From Thermococci archaeon (GTDB taxonomy: Archaea > Methanobacteriota_B > Thermococci > Thermococcales > Thermococcaceae): a DNA stretch of 7,660 nucleotides. The stretch lies in the NCBI GenBank assembly GCA_003663525.1, contig QMUF01000068.1, positions 1-7,660 on the forward strand. The letters are read 5' to 3'. The notes beneath the pieces are model-generated. The model ran no database searches and was not told where the DNA came from. It saw nothing but the letters and a program-made list of their open reading frames with translations. This document shows positions 1 to 6,177 of the stretch, piece by piece (position 1 is the stretch's first letter; each line of letters starts with the position of its first letter). Both the position numbers and the translations under genes were made by a program.

Positions 1-2
1 AC

Positions 3-11
3 TTTTATAAC
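3..11 (+). promoter_or_regulatory. TATA box for the Toprim-xerA unit
   Basis: The sequence TTTTATAA lies about 50 bases before the chosen ATG at 62. With the usual archaeal spacing of about 25 bases from TATA centre to transcription start, RNA would begin near 31-34 and leave a leader of about 30 bases containing the ribosome site. The BRE would fall at or beyond the window edge, so it cannot be judged. Confidence 0.5.
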
Positions 12-33
12 GCTTAACCAATAAAGAAAATCA

Positions 34-46
34 GGGGTAACACCCC
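34..46 (+). promoter_or_regulatory. short GC-rich hairpin/palindrome in the Toprim gene leader
   Basis: GGGGT (34-38), AAC, then ACCCC (42-46) form a perfect 5-bp inverted repeat with a 3-base loop. It ends three bases before the GGAGGTG ribosome site (49-55). Bases 41-44 (CACC) could instead pair with 52-55 (GGTG) and hide that site, so two exclusive folds are possible. It could equally be a protein-binding palindrome at the start of the transcript. The pairing is seen; any regulatory role is inference. Confidence 0.35.
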
Positions 47-61
47 GCGGAGGTGCTGGGA

Positions 62-904
62 ATGACTATTGTTGATGTTAGAATTTTAGTTGAAGGAGCA
101 AGCGATGTAGAAGTTGTAAGTAAGGCCCTTCAAGGCTTAGCTCTTGGGAGTGAATACAACATAACGATCTCTGCAATAATCCCAACCACAAATTTAGAAA
201 TAGCCAAAAGCGCTACAGCAGGAGCTGATTTATTGATAATAGCAACAGACGCCGACAGGGTGGGAAGAGAGTTAGCAGAAAGAATGTTTAGGGAACTCGG
301 GGAGTTAGTAGGTCAAGTGGAAAGAATGAAAATCCCAATGGGACATGACTTAGAGCATATAGATGTGGAGCTGGTTAGAAAAGAGCTTAAAAATACCCTA
401 GTCAGAGCCGGACTAAAAAGTCTCCAAGTTCTTCCGGAGTATATGGCACTAAGAAATCAATTATTTGACTTGAAAGGAAAACATGAAATGTTAATACAAG
501 AAAATGAAGAGCTCAAGAAGAATTATCAAGAGCTTGAACAGAAATACGGAGAACTCTTAGAGGAATACAGCCAGGTGCTAGAAGAAAACAATAGACTCAA
601 AGAATCATTGAAGAAGAGAGCCAATGTATTCAAGTTAACAGATATCTGGAAAGAGTTATTTGGTGAAACTACACCTCCTGATGAAAGGCATATTGCAGAA
701 GCTGTGGAAAAGTTAAACCTTGGAGGGAAGATAATAGTTGGACAAGGTCATATATACTCTGAAGACGAGGATCTCATAGTTGAGCTTCTCAGAATCGTTC
801 ATCTAAGCCTAAGTATAGCCCAAGCACAAAAGGAAGAACCCCAAGTAGAAGAAAAAACCCCTGAAGAAATCGAGGAACCAGAGACAAGATTTGAAGACTT
901 TTAA
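62..904 (+). CDS. Toprim-domain protein with coiled coil and acidic tail
   Basis: A 280-residue protein. The N-terminal part looks like a Toprim domain, the metal-binding fold of topoisomerases, DnaG primase and OLD nucleases: VEGASD near residue 10 supplies the conserved Glu (E11), and IIATDADRVGRE around 59-70 supplies the Asp-x-Asp pair (D63, D65). Residues about 126-187 are a long Glu/Lys/Leu-rich coiled coil. A small globular part follows (about 188-255), then an acidic tail (258-280) ending in Phe. I chose ATG at 62 because GGAGGTG (49-55) sits six bases before it; a GTG at 53 overlaps that ribosome site. The gene lies 28 bases before xerA and is probably co-transcribed with it. Toprim proteins act on nucleic acids, but I cannot name the reaction. 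The coiled coil suggests it forms dimers. Confidence 0.8.
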   Translation: MTIVDVRILVEGASDVEVVSKALQGLALGSEYNITISAIIPTTNLEIAKSATAGADLLIIATDADRVGRELAERMFRELGELVGQVERMKIPMGHDLEHIDVELVRKELKNTLVRAGLKSLQVLPEYMALRNQLFDLKGKHEMLIQENEELKKNYQELEQKYGELLEEYSQVLEENNRLKESLKKRANVFKLTDIWKELFGETTPPDERHIAEAVEKLNLGGKIIVGQGHIYSEDEDLIVELLRIVHLSLSIAQAQKEEPQVEEKTPEEIEEPETRFEDF

Positions 905-932
905 TCTTCTATAATTTATTTTCGTGATCCTT

Positions 933-1769
933 ATGGACGATGGAATAGAAGAGTTTAAAACCTATCTCGAACTCGAGGGAAAAAGCCCTCAAACAGTTAG
1001 AATGTACACCTACTACGTAGAGAGATTTTTAAAAGATGTTAAAAATCCCAATTATCGTTCTGCACTTCGTTTTCTTGCCAAACTAAAGAAAGAAGGCTAC
1101 TCCAATAAAAGTCTCAATCTCGTTGTTCAGGCTTTAAAATCATATTTCAGATTTGAAGGCCTTGATGAAGATGCTGAAAAGTTAAAATCACCCAAGGTCC
1201 CAAGGAGCTTGCCAAAAAGCCTCACAAGAGAAGATGTTAAAAGACTCCTCAATGCTGTCCCACTTACAAGAAAGAGAGACCGACTCATTATATTGCTCCT
1301 TTATGGAACAGGCCTTAGAGTAAGTGAAGTATGCAACCTCAAAATAAAAGATATTGACTTCAATAAGGGTGTCCTAACTGTAAAAGGGGGTAAAGGGGCA
1401 AAAGATAGAATAGTGCCACTTTCAGGATCCCTGCTTAAAGAAATAGACGAGTATCTAGAAACTAGAAAAGATGGGAGTGAGTATCTGTTCGTAGAAATTA
1501 GGAGAGAGAAAAAAGATAAAATCTCTCCAAAGACAGTATGGTACCTATTAAAGAAATATGGGAACAAGGCCAATGTAAGTGTAACTCCTCACATGCTCCG
1601 CCACAGCTTTGCAACACACATGCTGGAGAGAGGAATTGACATAAGAGTGATTCAAGAAATTCTTGGCCACTCAAGCCTTTCAACAACCCAAATTTACACT
1701 AAGGTGACTGTTGAACACCTAAAGAAGGCCCAAGAGAAGGCCAAACTTATTGAGGACCTCATTGAATGA
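933..1769 (+). CDS. xerA: tyrosine recombinase XerA (dif-resolving)
   Basis: A 278-residue integrase-family recombinase, close in my memory to XerA of Pyrococcus abyssi, which resolves chromosome dimers at dif. The N-terminal SAM-like core-binding domain covers about 1-85 ([11 protein letters not shown]). The catalytic domain follows with all six expected residues: R129 (TGLRVSEV), K154 (KGGKG), H220 and R223 ([10 protein letters not shown]), H246 ([10 protein letters not shown]) and the nucleophile Y255 (IYTKV). Length is normal and the gene looks intact. I chose ATG 933 over GTG 924 because GTGAT (924-928) serves as the ribosome site four bases before it. A TATA-like stretch at 908-918 is too close to give a leader, so the promoter before the Toprim gene probably drives both. 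No dif site resembling the known Pyrococcus one was seen here. The protein is chromosomal housekeeping rather than a sign of an integrated element. Confidence 0.93.
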   Translation: MDDGIEEFKTYLELEGKSPQTVRMYTYYVERFLKDVKNPNYRSALRFLAKLKKEGYSNKSLNLVVQALKSYFRFEGLDEDAEKLKSPKVPRSLPKSLTREDVKRLLNAVPLTRKRDRLIILLLYGTGLRVSEVCNLKIKDIDFNKGVLTVKGGKGAKDRIVPLSGSLLKEIDEYLETRKDGSEYLFVEIRREKKDKISPKTVWYLLKKYGNKANVSVTPHMLRHSFATHMLERGIDIRVIQEILGHSSLSTTQIYTKVTVEHLKKAQEKAKLIEDLIE

Positions 1770-1780
1770 TACCATTCCAC

Positions 1781-1828
1781 TTCTTAGTTATAAGTTATAA
1801 GTTAAAAGTTAAACATTATAACTGAGAA
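1781..1828. repeat. four 7-bp tandem repeats inside an inverted repeat
   Basis: Bases 1786-1813 are exactly four head-to-tail heptamers: AGTTATA, AGTTATA, AGTTAAA, AGTTAAA. Around them, 1781-1793 and 1816-1828 are inverted copies of each other with 12 of 13 positions matching, separated by 22 bases. The element lies twelve bases past the xerA stop in the convergent gap with pfkC. It could be a replication-slippage tract, part of a transcript end, or a protein-binding site. It does not have the roughly 6-bp centre of a dif site. Confidence 0.7.
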
Positions 1829-1839
1829 ATTCTCCAAGT

Positions 1840-1846
1840 AAAAAAA
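1840..1846 (-). terminator. T-run terminator of pfkC
   Basis: Reading the minus strand, seven consecutive T residues occur 12 bases after the pfkC stop codon. Archaeal polymerase terminates at T-rich tracts without needing a hairpin. No comparable T-run is seen after xerA on the plus strand. Confidence 0.5.
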
Positions 1847-1858
1847 GAATGACAAGCA

Positions 1859-3244
1859 TTAGTATGCACCCTTTCTCATGAGCAAACTCAAATAACTTGC
1901 AAAGGCTCCTGCAGAGATTGTGTCTCCAAGGCCCACTGTAGAGACAGGATTTTTAACAATCCTTGTAGGAGTTATGACTATCTTGTATTCTCTTGTTCTC
2001 ATTTTACTCAACGCTTCTTCTAGTCTAAGCTTCACGTATTCCCCTTTCTCATTAAATGGGATATTAAGACCAACTTTGACATCTTCCGGCCGTTTAATAT
2101 CCCCTAAAAATGCCCTAGTGGCTGCCAATGTTGTGCCAACTTCAAGCGATTTTAACAGATCTCCCTCGCTCAATGGATTATCGCGGTGAGTAATATACAT
2201 AAGATAATAGATGGTGTGGATCTGGAGAACTTCTAGGTTAAGCTCATCAAGAAGAATCTTCACCCCTAAAACTGTATCCTCAATTCTATTGTAAGTGAAA
2301 ATCCGGTCGCTTAAGTCTCTATACCCCAAAACACTTAGTATATGAGCAATCTCAGCTTCATCCATCCCTACACTATCCGCAAGAGGGAAGATGTTGAAGA
2401 TTACTTTTTTTCTTAGGTCTCTATCTTGGATCGAGGCAAACTCCACATGAATCTTAACATCTTTTTTCTTTTTGAGGAGTTTAATATCTTCCTTGGCCTT
2501 TCTTAAATAATAGTTCGCATTTTTCCCATCTGTATAATGGTTTCTTATTCCCTGATATCCAGAGAGGATTGCCCCATCAACCATTTCTCCTATCTCAGGA
2601 AGATATGACTTAAAGTTAGAAGAAGTTTCTACCCTCGCAAACTCCTCAGATCTACATGCAACAATGAATCTCCCAGAATAGGGGACTTCAACCACTTCAT
2701 TGCCAAGTTTAAATCTCGTGCCTGCTCTGAATTCAAAGATTCTGTTAATCTTCACTGGGTCACCTTCTTTATATGCCTCTAAAGGTTTTTTTAGGGCCAA
2801 TTTTCCATTTTCGATAACAGGGTATAAAAGATTGCCTCTTCTAACAAACATTTCAGCCTGTTTTTTCCCTAGAAGAGGAGAATAAGCTATAACTTTCTTG
2901 AACTCGAGATTAGCAAGAAGATTTGCTATGATTCCCACCTGGCCCCCAATTCTCTCCACACCATGCTCAAAACGGGATTTAAACCATTTATCTACTTCAT
3001 AACTCATCAAAGGGACAGATTGTGGTTTCCCAGTTTTGAGAGCATGGATTAATCTGGCAACAAAATCCAATGGTTCATTTATCTCCCTTGGATACTCTTG
3101 CATTCTCTTTTTAATGTTCTCTGCTCCAAATTCCTTTATGAGACTCTGGATATGCTTTTCGTTTAAGTATATTATGGCATCAACGTTTGTGTTATATGCT
3201 AAGTACATGCTCATATCTTGGAAGTCTCTGAGAAACTCTATCAT
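1859..3244 (-). CDS. pfkC: ADP-dependent phosphofructokinase
   Basis: A 461-residue cytoplasmic kinase that phosphorylates fructose 6-phosphate to fructose 1,6-bisphosphate using ADP, releasing AMP, in the modified Embden-Meyerhof pathway of Thermococcales. It has the ribokinase-like fold of the ADP-dependent sugar kinases. Visible hallmarks are AYNTNVDAI (16-24) at the sugar site, ERIGGQ (97-102), HVE (266-268) and DEAE (295-298) for the metal, and the catalytic GLGD (438-441, base D441). The sequence follows the P. furiosus phosphofructokinase closely as I remember it (for example NEPLDFVARL and ILSGYQGIR), so I prefer it to the sister ADP-glucokinase. ATG 3244 is chosen over an in-frame GTG at 3253 because GGTGAT precedes it at ribosome-site distance. 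It is transcribed alone or with weak read-through from the gene upstream. A glycolytic operator overlaps the leader. Confidence 0.95.
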   Translation of the reverse strand: MIEFLRDFQDMSMYLAYNTNVDAIIYLNEKHIQSLIKEFGAENIKKRMQEYPREINEPLDFVARLIHALKTGKPQSVPLMSYEVDKWFKSRFEHGVERIGGQVGIIANLLANLEFKKVIAYSPLLGKKQAEMFVRRGNLLYPVIENGKLALKKPLEAYKEGDPVKINRIFEFRAGTRFKLGNEVVEVPYSGRFIVACRSEEFARVETSSNFKSYLPEIGEMVDGAILSGYQGIRNHYTDGKNANYYLRKAKEDIKLLKKKKDVKIHVEFASIQDRDLRKKVIFNIFPLADSVGMDEAEIAHILSVLGYRDLSDRIFTYNRIEDTVLGVKILLDELNLEVLQIHTIYYLMYITHRDNPLSEGDLLKSLEVGTTLAATRAFLGDIKRPEDVKVGLNIPFNEKGEYVKLRLEEALSKMRTREYKIVITPTRIVKNPVSTVGLGDTISAGAFASYLSLLMRKGAY

Positions 3245-3247
3245 ACT

Positions 3248-3264
3248 TATCACCTTCGGTGAGT
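3248..3264. promoter_or_regulatory. Thermococcales glycolytic motif (TrmBL1/Tgr operator)
   Basis: The plus strand reads TATCAC, five bases, GTGAGT, which matches 10 of 12 positions of the known motif TATCAC-N5-GTGATA. In Pyrococcus and Thermococcus this motif marks sugar-responsive glycolytic and gluconeogenic genes and is bound by TrmBL1 (Tgr). Here it lies downstream of the pfkC TATA box, at the predicted transcription start and over the ribosome site, a position expected to give repression when sugar is absent. Confidence 0.7.
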
Positions 3265-3289
3265 ACTAAGGATGACATAGATGAAATGT

Positions 3290-3305
3290 CTTAAAAATGT
3301 TTTCA
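3290..3305 (-). promoter_or_regulatory. BRE/TATA promoter of pfkC
   Basis: On the minus strand, GAAAACA is followed by TTTTTAAG, a reasonable BRE plus TATA pair. Its centre is about 50 bases before the ATG at 3244. Transcription would start near 3268, just upstream of the glycolytic motif. Confidence 0.5.
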
Positions 3306-3307
3306 TT

Positions 3308-3330
3308 AAAGAAGAGAAGAGAGTAAAAAT
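3308..3330 (-). terminator. pyrimidine-rich tract after the isomerase-like gene
   Basis: Immediately after the stop of the upstream minus-strand gene, the RNA-like strand reads ATTTTTAC and then a run of T and C up to 3308. T-rich tracts of this kind end transcription in archaea, though the run of five T residues is short and read-through into pfkC is possible. Confidence 0.35.
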
Positions 3331-3331
3331 C

Positions 3332-4045
3332 TCAATATTCAACAAAGAGTCTTCCAAGCCATGAAATCTTTTCTCCAACATCTAACTCTCTTAAAGCAAG
3401 CCAAAGAGAAGCTTGGTTGCTTGTGACAACTGGAATCCCAAAGTCATCTTCAAGAAGCTCAATAATCTCAAAGGTCCTGAAGTTTGTGCAGCTTATAAAA
3501 ACAGCATCTGCCTCATCTGTGAATAGTGCCTTTATCATTCTGTAGGCCTCATAAGGGTCAAGTCTCCCTATCTTTGTATTGTCTACAATACCAAGGCCCC
3601 TAATGTCAATTACTTCCAATTCATTTGCTTCTAAAAACTCCCTTTCTCGTTGATTTATTTCATCTGTGTAAGGAGTGACTACAAGGATTTGTTGGGCATC
3701 TAAAATTTTTAACGCCTCAACAATTGCCGTACTCGTTGTTACCACAGGGAGGTTTACTTCATCTTCTATTTTCATGGAGAGCTCTTTATCAAACTCCCTT
3801 CCACCTATGAAAGAACCGCTTGTACATCCGTAGAGAATTAAATCCACATCAGCGTCTTTTAAAAGTCTCGCACTTTCTAATGCAAGACCACTCATTGCCA
3901 ATAACTCCTCTTCAGTGACGTTTCTTAGTGGCATTCTCGCAGTGTGTAATGAAACACCCTCTGGCAAAGCAGAATGTAATTCCATCTCCATTGTAGTGTT
4001 TGATGAGGGGACTATTAAACCTATTCTACCTCTCCACCCGTACAT
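3332..4045 (-). CDS. maleate isomerase/Asp-Glu racemase-like enzyme
   Basis: A 237-residue protein of the aspartate/glutamate racemase superfamily, most like the maleate cis-trans isomerase and arylmalonate decarboxylase branch. The N-terminal GLIVPSSNTTMEMEL (9-23) is the family signature with the substrate-binding Asn (N16). The two catalytic-type cysteines lie in YGCTSGSF (C74) and ISCTNF (C186), one per pseudo-symmetric half, so the active site looks intact. The real substrate in this organism is not known; isomerisation of maleate is only the family's best-studied reaction. The frame is open upstream to 4126, but I start at ATG 4045 because AGGTGA (4055-4050) precedes it and the family signature begins just after; the longer form would run through the divergent promoter. 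It is followed by pfkC on the same strand after 87 bases. Confidence 0.8.
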   Translation of the reverse strand: MYGWRGRIGLIVPSSNTTMEMELHSALPEGVSLHTARMPLRNVTEEELLAMSGLALESARLLKDADVDLILYGCTSGSFIGGREFDKELSMKIEDEVNLPVVTTSTAIVEALKILDAQQILVVTPYTDEINQREREFLEANELEVIDIRGLGIVDNTKIGRLDPYEAYRMIKALFTDEADAVFISCTNFRTFEIIELLEDDFGIPVVTSNQASLWLALRELDVGEKISWLGRLFVEY

Positions 4046-4075
4046 GCTTTCACCTAAAATTGATATGATGGGGAG

Positions 4076-4091
4076 TATATTAAGCTTTTCT
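4076..4091 (-). promoter_or_regulatory. promoter of the isomerase-like gene
   Basis: On the minus strand GAAAAGC is followed by TTAATATA, a fair BRE/TATA pair centred about 35 bases before ATG 4045. This predicts a start near 4055 and a leader of about ten bases that still holds the AGGTGA ribosome site. Confidence 0.45.
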
Positions 4092-4094
4092 AAC

Positions 4095-4109
4095 CAAATC
4101 CTAATAAAC
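4095..4109 (+). promoter_or_regulatory. possible promoter of the MEMO gene
   Basis: CAAATCC followed by TAATAAAC could be a weak BRE/TATA pair about 35 bases before ATG 4141, giving a short leader containing GGTGA (4131-4135). The TATATTA at 4076-4082 is an alternative on this strand, in which case the two divergent genes would share one AT-rich core. Confidence 0.3.
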
Positions 4110-4140
4110 ATCAAATTCTCTATCAATTCTGGTGAGCAAT

Positions 4141-5019
4141 ATGCTTAGATATCCCACAGTCGCTGGTAGTTTTTATCCTACTGGAGAAGAGCTCAACATG
4201 ATGTTGAAAGAGTTTTTCAAAGACCTTGGGGAACTCGGAGAGAAGAAAAAAATAACTGCGGGAGTTGCTCCTCATGCAGGATACGTGTTCTCTGGATTTA
4301 CTGCTTCAAGAACGTATAAAGCTATTTACGAGGATGGTTTACCAGAAACTTTTGTTGTGATAGGGCCCAATCATACTGGCCTAGGTTCACCAGTGGCTAT
4401 TTATCCAGAAGGAGAGTGGACAACCCCAATGGGAGGAATTAAAGTTGATGAAGACCTCGCTAAAGCCATAGCAAGACACTCAGGAATAGCAGACTTAGAC
4501 GAGTTTGCCCACAAATATGAACATTCCATAGAAGTGCAGATACCTTTTATTCAATACATCTCTCAAAAAGCTGAAGAAGAGGTAAGGATTGTTCCCATAA
4601 CTCTTGGTCTCCAAGATGAAGAAGTGGCTGAGGATTTGGGAAAAGCAATTTTCGAAGCAAGTCAAGAGCTTGGAAGAGATATCGTTGTTATAGCAAGCAC
4701 GGATATGATGCATTACGGCTACGTTTATGGCTATGTACCTTTTAGAGCGAGGGGAGATGATTTGCTTGGAAGAATAAAGGAATGGGACTTCAGGATAATT
4801 CAGAAGATTCTTGAATTTGACCATAAAGGAATATTTGATGAAATTAGGAAGATGGATCACACGATGTGCGGCCCTGGAGGAGTGGCTACTGCAATAGTGT
4901 TTTCAAGGCTTGCTGGAGCCGTTGAAACGGAGGTTTTGCATTATACCACAAGCTTTGAGGTGAGCAGAAGTACGGATGCCGTAGTCGGCTACGTTAGCAT
5001 CATCATGAGAAAGGCATGA
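4141..5019 (+). CDS. MEMO-family protein (LigB-like fold)
   Basis: A 292-residue member of the MEMO1/UPF0103 family, related in fold to class III extradiol dioxygenases (LigB). Visible marks: [11 protein letters not shown] at the start, [11 protein letters not shown] (H45), GPNHTG (H78), [10 protein letters not shown] (127-136), STDMMHYG (D188, H191) and TMCGPGG (C243). H45, H78 and C243 match the three residues that bind metal in human MEMO1, so a metal site is likely. The reaction in archaea is unknown. ATG 4141 is preferred to GTG 4132 because GGTGA (4131-4135) then sits five bases ahead and the family start is matched. The gene heads a plus-strand series with the membrane protein 16 bases downstream and mevalonate kinase further on; this family is frequently found beside mevalonate kinase in archaea. 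Length is normal. Confidence 0.88.
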   Translation: MLRYPTVAGSFYPTGEELNMMLKEFFKDLGELGEKKKITAGVAPHAGYVFSGFTASRTYKAIYEDGLPETFVVIGPNHTGLGSPVAIYPEGEWTTPMGGIKVDEDLAKAIARHSGIADLDEFAHKYEHSIEVQIPFIQYISQKAEEEVRIVPITLGLQDEEVAEDLGKAIFEASQELGRDIVVIASTDMMHYGYVYGYVPFRARGDDLLGRIKEWDFRIIQKILEFDHKGIFDEIRKMDHTMCGPGGVATAIVFSRLAGAVETEVLHYTTSFEVSRSTDAVVGYVSIIMRKA

Positions 5020-5035
5020 AATTGGAGGAAGGTGA

Positions 5036-5332
5036 ATGGCGCGCGTAACACAAAAGCTGATTCAAGGTACAGGTGTTTCCTTCCTCATTTTAGCTACACT
5101 ATACTTTGGTGAGCTTTTATTTAACCTAGACAACCCTCATTTTAACGATGCTGACGCAATAGAGCTCATTGTAAAGTCTGCTATGTCTTTTCTCCTGCTT
5201 GGAGGAGCATTGGTAGCATTTTCGGTGTTTTACCCTGAAGCCAAGAAAACAACAAAAGTCTTAGGTGCAATATCCCTCTTAACCTTAGCAACTCTGCTAG
5301 GATATGCAATTGGTGTTGAAAGCTTCACATGA
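5036..5332 (+). CDS. small membrane protein, probably truncated
   Basis: I do not recognise this 98-residue protein. It has three predicted membrane helices, at about 11-29, 46-66 and 74-94, separated by a short acidic loop (DNPHFNDADAIE) and a basic loop (PEAKKTTK). ATG 5036 has a strong GGAGG site (5024-5028). It follows the MEMO gene by 16 bases and is surely co-transcribed with it. The frame stops at TGA 5330-5332 immediately after the third helix, yet the same frame stays open afterwards and encodes a fourth hydrophobic helix, so this is probably the front part of a protein of about 140 residues. It could still be a stable three-helix protein if the stop is genuine. Function cannot be inferred beyond an inner-membrane location. 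Confidence 0.65.
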   Translation: MARVTQKLIQGTGVSFLILATLYFGELLFNLDNPHFNDADAIELIVKSAMSFLLLGGALVAFSVFYPEAKKTTKVLGAISLLTLATLLGYAIGVESFT

Positions 5333-5464
5333 TGTCTTTCTTCGTGCAGCACATTTGAGATGCACTGGATTGTGAACGTGGTGGGCGTCATAATCTTTGC
5401 ACTTTCCATTGCTGGCATAATCTCTGTGCTGATGCAGTTTCTAAAATCTGCGGAAGTTTCATAG
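5333..5464 (+). pseudogene. detached C-terminal helix of the broken membrane protein
   Basis: After the TGA at 5330, the same frame continues for 43 codons to TAG 5462. It encodes a clear membrane helix (about WIVNVVGVIIF to LMQFL) and a short polar end, AEVS. An ATG exists at 5360 but has no ribosome site, so separate translation is unlikely. The first ten codons (CLSSCSTFEM) look unlike natural coding sequence. Both other frames across 5328-5357 give more protein-like strings (HDVFLRAAHL or MSFFVQHI) that rejoin this frame at EMHW. That pattern suggests two compensating one-base indels rather than a simple stop mutation. Sequencing error is possible. Confidence 0.55.
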
Positions 5465-5474
5465 CTCAAGACCA

Positions 5475-5489
5475 AAAGAAAAATAAATT
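5475..5489 (+). promoter_or_regulatory. promoter for the MNT-HEPN cluster, leaderless
   Basis: AAAGAAA followed by AATAAATT (5482-5489) forms a BRE/TATA-like pair. The usual 25-base spacing puts the transcription start at about 5509-5511, which is the ATG itself. There is no ribosome site before that ATG, in agreement with a leaderless transcript. No T-run separates this from the genes upstream, so read-through from the MEMO unit may also occur. Confidence 0.5.
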
Positions 5490-5509
5490 CAAAAGGTATA
5501 CCTTAGACT

Positions 5510-5887
5510 ATGAAGATTGGAGATGCGGTAGAGAAAATACTCTCCCTTGACAAAGCGGGGAAAGTTAAGTTCATAATCCTTTACGGCTCTCATGCGAGAG
5601 GAGAGGCTCGAAAGGACAGTGACATTGATTTATGCATCTATTATGACAGCACAAAGAGGGAAGCTTTTGAATTCAGAATGAAAATTCTCGGAGAACTCCC
5701 AGACAATTATGATGTACAAATTTTCAACTTGCTGCCACTATTTCTCAGAAAAGAATGCCTGAAGGGTGTTGTACTGCTCTGCAGGGATTGGGAGTTTTTG
5801 TATGACATCGCATACAAGACCATTGAAGAATTCGAAGATTTTAAGCGTTATTACTATGATTACATTGGTTTGGAGGCGATAGAATGA
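5510..5887 (+). CDS. MNT-type nucleotidyltransferase (possible antitoxin, no HEPN of its own)
   Basis: A 125-residue minimal nucleotidyltransferase of the DNA polymerase beta superfamily. LYGSHARGEARKDSDIDL (25-41) holds the GS-x10-DxD motif (G26, S27, D38, D40), and DVQIF gives the third acidic residue (D68), so the active site appears complete. The C-terminal part, with WEFLYDIAYKTIEEFEDF, is of the kind usually seen in MNT proteins encoded next to a HEPN gene. Such proteins neutralise their HEPN partner by transferring AMP. Here the next gene is a second, shorter nucleotidyltransferase, so this one either shares the HEPN two genes on or has lost its own partner. Its start has no ribosome site and is probably leaderless. 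It overlaps the next gene by ATGA. Confidence 0.8.
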   Translation: MKIGDAVEKILSLDKAGKVKFIILYGSHARGEARKDSDIDLCIYYDSTKREAFEFRMKILGELPDNYDVQIFNLLPLFLRKECLKGVVLLCRDWEFLYDIAYKTIEEFEDFKRYYYDYIGLEAIE

Positions 5888-6177
5888 GAACCCTTGAAGA
5901 GATACAAAAGATACTCCAGAGCCATAAAGAAGAACTCTACAAAAAATTTGGAGTTAAGAGAATTGGTATCTTCGGATCTTATTCAAGAGGAAAGCAAAAG
6001 GAAACAAGTGATATTGACATTTTAGTTGAATTTCACAGGCCTATTGGATTTATTAAGTTCATTAAGCTCCAAGAATATCTCGAAAGTCTACTTGGAGTTA
6101 AAGTTGATCTTGTTACAAAAAAAGCATTGAAGAAGCAAATTAGAAAGCAAATTCTCCAAGAGGTGAAATACGTATGA
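5884..6177 (+). CDS. MntA-type nucleotidyltransferase antitoxin
   Basis: A 97-residue minimal nucleotidyltransferase. IFGSYSRGKQKETSDIDILV contains GS-x10-DxD (G31, S32, D43, D45), and KVDLVT gives the third Asp (D75). This is the MntA signature: in the characterised HepT-MntA pairs the enzyme adds AMP groups to a tyrosine of the HEPN toxin and so inactivates it. A lysine-rich C-terminal helix (81-97) follows. It starts inside the stop of the upstream gene (ATGA) with GGAGG at 5872-5876, and its own stop overlaps the start of the HEPN gene in the same manner. The catalytic residues are all present, so it is presumed active. Although similar in fold to the gene before it, it lacks that gene's longer C-terminal region, so the two are not a recent tandem duplication. 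Confidence 0.85.
   Translation: MRTLEEIQKILQSHKEELYKKFGVKRIGIFGSYSRGKQKETSDIDILVEFHRPIGFIKFIKLQEYLESLLGVKVDLVTKKALKKQIRKQILQEVKYV

Noticed and set aside
908..918. Separate xerA promoter (CTATAATTTA)
   Set aside because: The spacing would start transcription at or after the ATG, yet the gene has a ribosome site that needs a leader.
933..1769. Phage or plasmid integrase marking a mobile element
   Set aside because: The protein matches the chromosomal XerA type, and no attachment repeats, tRNA or element genes are seen.
1786..1828. dif site for XerA
   Set aside because: The inverted arms are 22 bases apart, not about 6, and the sequence does not resemble the Pyrococcus dif I remember.
4046..4126. 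27-codon N-terminal extension of the isomerase-like gene
   Set aside because: It runs through the divergent promoter, has no matching family sequence, and the internal ATG at 4045 has a good AGGTGA site.
4495..4860. 121-codon minus-strand reading frame
   Set aside because: It is antisense to the well-conserved MEMO gene and resembles no family.
5329..5362. C/D-box guide RNA starting at ATGATGT
   Set aside because: The box C is imperfect and no CTGA box D is found at the right distance.
5230..5475. 81-codon minus-strand reading frame
   Set aside because: It lies opposite the membrane protein and its detached helix, has no ribosome site or recognisable domain, and the plus strand has clear membrane-helix coding.
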